The notes under the pieces: model-generated
The model's input: only the letters and a program-made list of their open reading frames with translations
What the model was told of the DNA's origin: nothing
Database searches by the model: none
Part shown: piece after piece, positions 1-5,578 of the stretch
Layout of the letters: each line of letters opens with the position of its first letter
How positions within the stretch are numbered: the first letter of the stretch is position 1
Program-made: the position numbers and the translations under genes
Source of the DNA: Candidatus Avacholeplasma faecigallinarum
GTDB lineage: Bacteria > Bacillota_I > Bacilli_A > Acholeplasmatales > Anaeroplasmataceae
Direction: 5' to 3'
Assembly (NCBI GenBank): GCA_018715825.1
Contig: DVKU01000201.1
Span: forward strand, 1-5,578
DNA length: 5,578 bases

Positions 1-708
1 GCTTTAATGAATTTGGGTATTAAGGTGGTTGATTTTGATACTCAATTATCATCAATTGCTAAGGGTGAAACATTATATGACACAGTTAGAACATTTGAAG
101 CTTTAGGTGTTGATGGTGTTGTAATACGCCATAGCAAGGATGAATATTTTAAGGAACTAGAAAATATTAAAATCCCAATTTTTAATGGTGGTGATGGAAA
201 AACTAATCACCCAACTCAATCATTATTAGATTTGATGACAATCTATGAGGAGTATGGTCATTTTGATGGTTTAAAGTGCTGTATAGTAGGTGATATATCT
301 CATTCTAGAGTAGCTCATACAGATATTGAAATAATGAAACGTCTAGGAATGAAGGTGTATATTTCTGGTCCTGAGGAGTTTAATGATCATTGTGCAGAGT
401 GGATTGGTTTAGATGAAGCATGTAAGACAATGGATATTATGATGTTATTAAGAGTTCAATTTGAGCGTCACCAGGAAAAAATGAAAATTACTAAAGAGGA
501 GTACCATAAGCTATATGGTATGACTGTTAAGAGAATGGAAAGTATGAAGGATAATGCTATTATTATGCATCCAGCGCCAATTAATAGAGGTGTTGAAATA
601 GCTGATGAGGTAGCTGAATGTCCTAAAAGTAGAATTTATAAGCAAATGACAAATGGTGTTTATGTTCGTATGGCAGTTATATCAGATGCATTGGATGGTA
701 ATCTATAA
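1..708 (+). CDS. pyrB: Aspartate carbamoyltransferase catalytic chain (5' partial)
   Basis: PyrB transfers the carbamoyl group of carbamoyl phosphate to aspartate, giving N-carbamoylaspartate, the committed step of pyrimidine synthesis in the cytoplasm. The reading frame is open from base 1, giving 235 codons. Against B. subtilis PyrB (recalled, 304 residues), about 56 N-terminal residues are missing, including the carbamoyl-phosphate motif STRTR, so the ATG at base 7 is an internal methionine and not the start. Counting from the first codon, visible active-site motifs are S17/S18 and K21 in KGETLYDT, R43 in IRH, H70-P-T-Q73, R103 in HSRVA, R151 and Q153 in LLRVQ, and HPAP at 190-193. The close match to MHPAPINRGVEI and QMTNGVYVRMAVI supports the Bacillus-type enzyme. 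Such enzymes work as catalytic trimers without a PyrI regulatory chain, but absence of pyrI from this genome cannot be judged here. One oddity is HTD at 106-108, where the B. subtilis enzyme has RSN. The stop TAA shares its last base with the pyrC start. Confidence 0.97.
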   Translation, partial: ALMNLGIKVVDFDTQLSSIAKGETLYDTVRTFEALGVDGVVIRHSKDEYFKELENIKIPIFNGGDGKTNHPTQSLLDLMTIYEEYGHFDGLKCCIVGDISHSRVAHTDIEIMKRLGMKVYISGPEEFNDHCAEWIGLDEACKTMDIMMLLRVQFERHQEKMKITKEEYHKLYGMTVKRMESMKDNAIIMHPAPINRGVEIADEVAECPKSRIYKQMTNGVYVRMAVISDALDGNL

Positions 709-1904
709 TGATTTTAAAAAATGGTAGAATTATCGAAAATAATAAGTTAATATATAAAGACATTTTAATAGATTGTGGTATAATAAAGCAAATAGATGAT
801 AATATCGATGGAGAAGATGTAATAGATTTAAAGGGCTGCCTAGTAATGCCAGGTGCAGTAGATGTACACGTTCATTTGCGTGAACCTGGCTTTGAATATA
901 AGGAGACTATATTAACTGGTACAAAATCAGCTGCAAAGGGTGGTGTGACAACATTGATGTCTATGCCAAACTTAAAGCCATGTCCTGATAATCTAGAGGC
1001 ATTAAATATACAACTTGATAGAATTAAAAAATCTGCTGTAGTAAATGTTTATCCTTATGGTGCTGTTACAGTCAATGAAGAGGATAAAAAGATGGCAGAT
1101 ATAGAAGGCTTTTACAATAAAGTTTTAGCTATTACAGATGATGGCCGTGGAGTTAATAATATTGAAATATTAAAAGAGGCTATGCTTTTAGCAAAAAAGC
1201 ATAATTTAGTTATTGCTTCTCATGCTGAGGATAATGTTTATAAGTATCTTCCTGAGGGTGAGTATGTGGCTGTTAGAAGAGAAATTGAATTGGCCAAAGA
1301 GATAGGTTGTCGCTATCATTTTTGTCATATGTCTACAAAAGAGTCCTTTGATGCTATTAGAAAGGCTCACAAAGAGGGGTATAATAATATAACCTGTGAG
1401 GTAGCTCCTCATCATCTAGTTTTAAATGAGGATATGATTGTTGATGGTAATTGGAAAATGAATCCGCCATTACGTAGTGAGGCAAATAGATTAGCTACCA
1501 TTGAGGCTTTACTTGATGGAACAGCTTGTATGGTTGCTTCTGATCATGCTCCTCATTCAAAGGAAGAGAAAACTAGAGAGTATGATAAATGCTTAAATGG
1601 AATTATAGGATTAGAAACTATGCTTCCTATAATTTATACTGAATTTGTAAGAACTAATAAAATTAGCTTAGATAGATTTTTAGATATTATGGTTTATAAT
1701 CCCATAAAGGTTTTTGGTTTGCCACCAAGAAAGCTAGAATGTGGTTATACTGCTGATATTGCAGTTTTAGATATAGATAATATCCATACGTATGAAGAAG
1801 ATGAAATCTTGTCAATGGGTAAAAATTCGCCATTTATAGGTAAAAGCTATTATGGATTTAATGTTTTAACACTTGTAAATGGAAAAATAGTATATAAAAA
1901 GTAG
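708..1904 (+). CDS. pyrC: Dihydroorotase, type I, zinc-dependent amidohydrolase
   Basis: Dihydroorotase reversibly cyclises N-carbamoyl-L-aspartate to L-dihydroorotate, the third step of UMP synthesis, in the cytoplasm. The 398-residue protein is an amidohydrolase-superfamily TIM barrel flanked by a small beta domain built from both ends. Metal ligands, inferred by alignment to recalled B. anthracis PyrC, are H54 and H56 (HVHLR), D145 (TDDGRG), H172 (SHAED), H207 (CHMST) and D279 (SDHAPHS). Substrate-binding candidates are R58, N88 (SMPN) and the NPPLRSEANR stretch at 252-261. The aspartate at 145 in place of a carboxylated lysine is the pattern of type I bacterial enzymes. All ligands are present, so it should be active. 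It is shorter than B. subtilis PyrC (about 428 residues), mainly because roughly 18 residues are missing between H172 and H207. The ATG at 708 begins a complete N-terminal beta segment and overlaps the pyrB stop as TAATG. Only a weak GGATGG at 693-698 could serve as ribosome binding site, so translation is probably coupled to pyrB. Allantoinase and hydantoinase are related, but the motifs and the operon favour PyrC. Confidence 0.97.
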   Translation: MILKNGRIIENNKLIYKDILIDCGIIKQIDDNIDGEDVIDLKGCLVMPGAVDVHVHLREPGFEYKETILTGTKSAAKGGVTTLMSMPNLKPCPDNLEALNIQLDRIKKSAVVNVYPYGAVTVNEEDKKMADIEGFYNKVLAITDDGRGVNNIEILKEAMLLAKKHNLVIASHAEDNVYKYLPEGEYVAVRREIELAKEIGCRYHFCHMSTKESFDAIRKAHKEGYNNITCEVAPHHLVLNEDMIVDGNWKMNPPLRSEANRLATIEALLDGTACMVASDHAPHSKEEKTREYDKCLNGIIGLETMLPIIYTEFVRTNKISLDRFLDIMVYNPIKVFGLPPRKLECGYTADIAVLDIDNIHTYEEDEILSMGKNSPFIGKSYYGFNVLTLVNGKIVYKK

Positions 1905-1908
1905 GAGG
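1903..1908 (+). promoter_or_regulatory. Ribosome binding site of carA
   Basis: AGGAGG is a perfect Shine-Dalgarno core and lies 5 bases before the carA ATG. Its first two bases are the last two of the pyrC TAG stop. It fixes the carA start at 1914, and its position suggests that ribosomes finishing pyrC may reinitiate directly on carA. Confidence 0.93.
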
Positions 1909-1913
1909 AACTT

Positions 1914-3020
1914 ATGAAAAGAAAACTTGTTTTAGAGGATGGTCATGTTTTTATAGGTGAAGGCTTTGGAAGCATGCAAGAAAAAATTGCAGAAATAGTC
2001 TTTAATACATCTGTAGTTGGATATCAAGAAATCTTATCCGACCCATCATATTGTGCTCAAATGGTTTGTATGACATATCCACTTATTGGTAATTACGGTT
2101 TAACAGATGAGGACTATGAGTCTAAAAATATATATATGTCAGGCTTTATAGTAAGAGAATATAATGATATTCCGTCAAATTTCCGTTTTACTCGTACTTT
2201 AGGTGAAGTAATGGAGGAAAATGGAGTTGTTGGTATAGCTGAGGTTGATACTAGAGAAATCGTTAGATTAATTAGAGATCACGGTTCTATGAAGGCTATT
2301 ATATGTGATGTTGATAAACCACTTGAGGAATGCATGAAGGCTTTAAAGGCTTATGAGTATCCTAAAAATCAGGTTGCAACAGTTTCTTCTAAAAAAATAT
2401 GGTATTCTAGAACACCTAATCCACTTTATACAGTTGTGGCAGTAGATTGTGGTGTGAAATTAAATATAATTAGAAAATTAAATCAAGCTGGATGTAATGT
2501 GGTTGTTGTGCCATATAACACACCTAAAGAGACAATTTTGAGATATAAGCCAGATGGATTATTTTTATCAAATGGTCCTGGAGATCCTGAAAATGTTACA
2601 GAGGTTATAGAATTAATTCGTCAAATGAAAGGTGTTATTCCTATTTTAGGTATTTGCTTAGGCCATCAAATGATTGGTTTAGCTTATGGTGCTAAAACAT
2701 ATAAAATGAAGTTTGGTCATCGTGGTGGTAATCACCCTGTAAAGAATTTAGATACTGATAAGGTTGAAATAACAAGTCAAAATCACTCTTTTGCTATAGA
2801 TATTAATTCTTTAAAGGGAACTGGACTACGTCTTACTCATATTAATTTATTAGATAATGAGGCAGAGGGAATGATGGATGATATAAATAATGTTATTGCT
2901 GTACAATATCATCCTGAATCAGCTGCAGGACCTGAGGATAGTGAATATATTTTTAATAGATTTATGGAATTAATGAAGAAATGTGGAGGTAACAGCTATG
3001 CCAAAAAGAACAGATATTAA
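1914..3020 (+). CDS. carA: Carbamoyl-phosphate synthase small (glutaminase) subunit
   Basis: CarA hydrolyses glutamine and passes the ammonia through a tunnel to CarB for carbamoyl phosphate synthesis. The 368-residue protein is near the usual family length. The N-terminal small-subunit domain covers about residues 1-150, with [16 protein letters not shown] at 31-46 and TYPLIGNYG at 54-62. A linker leads to a class I glutamine amidotransferase domain from about 172 to 355. Its catalytic triad is visible: nucleophile C248 in GICLGHQ, H333 and E335 in QYHPE. The oxyanion and substrate region LSNGPGDP is at 218-225, and [10 protein letters not shown] at 268-277 is characteristic of CarA among amidotransferases. 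The start is set by an ideal ribosome binding site and a normal N-terminus ([10 protein letters not shown]). The last residues, after FMELM, are a lysine-rich tail encoded by DNA that also holds the carB ribosome binding site and start. In Bacillota this gene is also called pyrAA when it sits in the pyrimidine operon. Whether a separate arginine-specific copy exists elsewhere cannot be seen. Confidence 0.98.
   Translation: MKRKLVLEDGHVFIGEGFGSMQEKIAEIVFNTSVVGYQEILSDPSYCAQMVCMTYPLIGNYGLTDEDYESKNIYMSGFIVREYNDIPSNFRFTRTLGEVMEENGVVGIAEVDTREIVRLIRDHGSMKAIICDVDKPLEECMKALKAYEYPKNQVATVSSKKIWYSRTPNPLYTVVAVDCGVKLNIIRKLNQAGCNVVVVPYNTPKETILRYKPDGLFLSNGPGDPENVTEVIELIRQMKGVIPILGICLGHQMIGLAYGAKTYKMKFGHRGGNHPVKNLDTDKVEITSQNHSFAIDINSLKGTGLRLTHINLLDNEAEGMMDDINNVIAVQYHPESAAGPEDSEYIFNRFMELMKKCGGNSYAKKNRY
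2985..2990 (+). promoter_or_regulatory. Ribosome binding site of carB, inside carA
   Basis: GGAGGT lies 7 bases before the carB ATG at 2998 and is wholly within the carA coding sequence, where it encodes part of the CarA C-terminal tail. It decides the carB start. Because the ATG lies 23 bases before the end of carA, CarA and CarB, which bind one to one, are probably translated in a coupled way. Confidence 0.92.
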
Positions 3021-5578
3021 AAAAATAATGGTTATTGGTTCAGGACCAATTGTAATTGGTCAGGGAGCCGAATTTGATTATGCTGGTACTCAAGCATGTT
3101 TAGCCTTAAAAGAAGAAGGTTATGAGGTTATACTAGTTAATTCAAACCCAGCAACAATAATGACTGATACAAAAATAGCTGATAAGGTTTATATGGAGCC
3201 TCTTGATCTTGAGCATGTCGCTAAAATAATTCGTTATGAAAGACCTGATGGATTAATTTGTTCTATTGGTGGTCAAACAGGATTAAATTTAGGTATGCAA
3301 TTATCTAGAAAAGGTATTTTAGATGAATGTCAAGTTGAATTATTAGGAACATCTGCTGAGGCAATTGAACAAGCAGAGGATAGAGAGCTTTTTAAAGAAT
3401 TGTGTTTAAAAATTAATGAGCCTATACTAGAATCTATTACAGCAACTAATTTAGATGAGGTAGTTGATGCTGCTAACAAAATAGGCTATCCAATAATTTT
3501 ACGTCCAGCCTTCACTTTAGGTGGAACTGGTGGAGGTTTTGCTGACAATGAGGAGGAATTAATACCTCTTGCTAAAAATGCATTAAAGCTATCTCCTGTA
3601 TCACAAGTATTAGTTGAAAAGTCAATAAAGGGCTTTAAGGAAATTGAATATGAGGTATTACGTGATAAGAATGATACTGCTATAGTAGTATGTAATATGG
3701 AAAATGTTGATCCAGTTGGAATTCATACAGGTGATTCAATAGTAGTAGCCCCAAGCCAAACCTTAACTAATAAAGAGTATCAAATGCTAAGAAATTCAGC
3801 ATTAAAGATAATTAGAGCTTTAAAGATTGAGGGTGGATGTAATGTTCAATTTTCTTTAGATCCATACTCATTCCAATATTATGTTATTGAGGTTAATCCT
3901 CGTGTTTCTCGTTCATCAGCTTTAGCTTCAAAGGCATCAGGATATCCAATTGCCCGTGTATCAGCTAAAATAGCTTGTGGTTTAAGATTGGATGAAATTC
4001 CTATTGCTAATACATTAGCTTCATTTGAACCAACCTTAGATTATGTAGTTACAAAAATTCCAAGATTCCCATTCGATAAATTTGCTACTGCTAATCGAAG
4101 CCTTTCTACACAAATGAAGGCTACAGGTGAGGTTATGAGCATTGGTAGAACAATAGAGGAATCTCTATTAAAGGCGATTCGTTCTTTAGAAAATAAGGTT
4201 GATCATATCGAGTTAGAGTCATTAAAGAATTTAACTGATAGAGAACTAATGGAATTCATATCTTTACATACTGATGAAAGAATTTATGCCATAGGTGAGG
4301 CCTTAAGAAAAGGTGTAACAATTGATGAGTTATACTTTTTAACTAAAATTGATAGATTCTTTTTAGAAAAATATGAACATATTATTCGTCTTGAGGATAT
4401 TATTAAAGCTAATCCTTTTGATTTAGAAACTATCAAATTAGCTAAACGTTATGGCTTTGCCGATAGCTATTTAGCAAGACTTTGGAATTCTAATTATGTA
4501 GAGGTTTATAATTTCAGGAAGAAAAATAATATATATCCCGTATATAAAATGATTGATACCTGTGCGTCTGAATTCTCATCTTATATTCCTTATTTTTATT
4601 CAACATACGAGCATGAAAATGAATCTATTCGTTCAGATAAAAAGAAGATTGTAGTTTTGGGCTCAGGACCAATTAGAATCGGTCAAGGTGTTGAGTTTGA
4701 TTATACAACCGTTCATGCTATTTGTGGTATTCAAGAAGCAGGATATGAGGCAATTATTATAAATAATAACCCAGAAACTGTTTCAACTGATTACACAATA
4801 TCTGATAAACTATATTTTGAGCCTTTAACATTTGAAGATGTTATGAATGTTATAGACTTTGAAAAGCCAGAGGGTGTAATAGTAGCTTTAGGTGGTCAAA
4901 CAGCCATAAATTTAGCCTCAAAGCTTGATAAAGCTGGAGTTAAGATATTTGGTTCATCAGCTAAGAGTATTGACCTAGCTGAGGATAGAGAGCAATTTGA
5001 AGTTGCTATGAGAGAGATTAATATCCCTATGCCAAAGGGTTTAGGAGTATTTTCTGTTGAAGAGGCTGTTAAGGTGGCTGATGAAATTGGCTATCCAGTA
5101 TTAGTTCGTCCATCTTTCGTTTTAGGTGGAAGAATGATGCATATTGTATATGAAGAAAAAATTCTCCGTCAAAAGGTTAGTGAAGCTGTTGCTTTTGATA
5201 ATGAGCACCCTATATTAGTTGATAAATATGTTTCAGGTCAAGAATGTGAAGTAGATGCTGTTTGTGATGGAACAGATGTATTTATTCCAGGTATTATGGA
5301 ACATATTGAAAGAACTGGAGTTCATAGCGGTGACAGTATGTCTGTATATCCTCCATATTCCTTGTCTGAGGAGGTTAAGAAAACTATCATTGATTATACA
5401 ACTAGAATTGGTGTTAAATTACAGATGATAGGTTTATACAATATTCAATTTATAGTTGATAAGGATCAAAATGTATCTATTATCGAGGTTAATCCAAGAT
5501 CTAGTAGAACTGTGCCATTCTTAGCTAAATCAACAGGAATTGCGATTGCTAATATAGCTACTAAAGTTATGCTTGGTG
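2998..5578 (+). CDS. carB: Carbamoyl-phosphate synthase large subunit (3' partial)
   Basis: CarB combines ammonia from CarA with bicarbonate and two ATP to give carbamoyl phosphate. The frame is open from ATG 2998 to the window edge, giving 860 codons with no stop. E. coli and B. subtilis CarB have about 1,070, so roughly 200 residues are missing: the end of the second synthetase half and the C-terminal MGS-like domain where UMP, PRPP or ornithine effectors bind. The carboxyphosphate half (about 1-400) shows [10 protein letters not shown] at 14-23, GGQT at 91-94, R129, R169 followed by GGTGGG at 175-180, E215, HTGDS and EVNPRVSR at 298-305. A linker or oligomerisation region (about 400-545) includes LTKIDRFFL and [11 protein letters not shown]. 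The carbamoyl-phosphate half repeats the pattern: [10 protein letters not shown] at 555-564, GGQT at 632-635, R704, E749, HSGDS at 776-780, and [12 protein letters not shown] at 830-841. Both ATP sites look intact. The usual RAMEIVY motif reads RMMHIVY at 712-718. In Bacillota pyr operons this gene is also called pyrAB. Confidence 0.98.
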   Translation, partial: MPKRTDIKKIMVIGSGPIVIGQGAEFDYAGTQACLALKEEGYEVILVNSNPATIMTDTKIADKVYMEPLDLEHVAKIIRYERPDGLICSIGGQTGLNLGMQLSRKGILDECQVELLGTSAEAIEQAEDRELFKELCLKINEPILESITATNLDEVVDAANKIGYPIILRPAFTLGGTGGGFADNEEELIPLAKNALKLSPVSQVLVEKSIKGFKEIEYEVLRDKNDTAIVVCNMENVDPVGIHTGDSIVVAPSQTLTNKEYQMLRNSALKIIRALKIEGGCNVQFSLDPYSFQYYVIEVNPRVSRSSALASKASGYPIARVSAKIACGLRLDEIPIANTLASFEPTLDYVVTKIPRFPFDKFATANRSLSTQMKATGEVMSIGRTIEESLLKAIRSLENKVDHIELESLKNLTDRELMEFISLHTDERIYAIGEALRKGVTIDELYFLTKIDRFFLEKYEHIIRLEDIIKANPFDLETIKLAKRYGFADSYLARLWNSNYVEVYNFRKKNNIYPVYKMIDTCASEFSSYIPYFYSTYEHENESIRSDKKKIVVLGSGPIRIGQGVEFDYTTVHAICGIQEAGYEAIIINNNPETVSTDYTISDKLYFEPLTFEDVMNVIDFEKPEGVIVALGGQTAINLASKLDKAGVKIFGSSAKSIDLAEDREQFEVAMREINIPMPKGLGVFSVEEAVKVADEIGYPVLVRPSFVLGGRMMHIVYEEKILRQKVSEAVAFDNEHPILVDKYVSGQECEVDAVCDGTDVFIPGIMEHIERTGVHSGDSMSVYPPYSLSEEVKKTIIDYTTRIGVKLQMIGLYNIQFIVDKDQNVSIIEVNPRSSRTVPFLAKSTGIAIANIATKVMLG

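Noticed and set aside
7..9. ATG at base 7 as the pyrB start codon
   Set aside because: The frame is open to base 1, and the residues before and after align with the interior of PyrB, just after the STRTR motif region. The true start lies upstream of the window.
1206..1415. A 69-codon open frame on the - strand inside pyrC
   Set aside because: It lies wholly opposite well-conserved pyrC codons, including the SHAED, CHMST and EVAPHH motifs, and its translation has no recognisable domain. It is a chance antisense frame.
1905..1913. Possible promoter, terminator or attenuator between pyrC and carA
   Set aside because: The gap is only 9 bases and is taken up by the ribosome binding site and its spacer. 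No stem-loop can fit there.
2960..3020. Possible frameshift or readthrough at the end of carA because of the unusual lysine-rich tail
   Set aside because: The overlap is explained by the carB ribosome binding site and start being encoded there. Both frames are intact and there is no sign of a slippery sequence or a broken gene.
3037..4707. Direct repeats in carB, such as TCAGGACCAATT at 3040-3051 and 4663-4674
   Set aside because: These are conserved codons in the two homologous halves of CarB, the product of an ancient internal duplication known for the whole family. They are not a mobile or regulatory repeat.
1..5578. An undescribed system such as a defence island, mobile element, CRISPR array or RNA gene
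   Set aside because: Every base except a 9-base gap lies in four recognised housekeeping genes with intact motifs, and I saw no repeat arrays, inverted ends or foreign insertions.

Overview
The window is a continuous stretch of a de novo pyrimidine (UMP) biosynthesis operon, read entirely on the + strand, in the order pyrB (5' end cut off by the window edge), pyrC, carA, carB (3' end cut off). The four products carry out the first three steps of the pathway. CarA and CarB make carbamoyl phosphate from glutamine, bicarbonate and ATP. PyrB condenses it with aspartate, and PyrC closes the ring to dihydroorotate.

The DNA is AT-rich (about one third G+C in the lines I counted by eye), with strong AGGAGG-type ribosome binding sites and frequent TTA, AGA and AAT codons. 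The PyrB sequence resembles the Bacillus subtilis type far more than the E. coli type. The gene order is that of the Bacillota pyr operon (pyrB-pyrC-pyrAA-pyrAB). This points to a low-GC Bacillota member, possibly a gut clostridial or erysipelotrichial lineage, but I cannot name a genus. Tryptophan is encoded by TGG and no TGA interrupts the reading frames, so there is no sign of the mycoplasma code.

Layout: pyrB fills 1-708. pyrC (708-1904) overlaps its stop by one base. carA starts at 1914 after a 9-base gap whose ribosome binding site runs into the pyrC stop codon. carB starts at 2998, inside the last 23 bases of carA, and runs off the end of the window. No non-coding stretch exceeds 9 bases, so there is no room for internal promoters, attenuators, terminators, RNA genes or mobile elements between genes. 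Transcription must be controlled from upstream of the window. In relatives this is done by a PyrR-binding attenuator, but nothing here shows it.

This is an ordinary housekeeping region and I found no undescribed system. The points worth a second look are modest: a dihydroorotase with a shortened segment between two metal ligands, the carA/carB overlap, and a few substitutions at usually conserved positions in CarB and PyrB.
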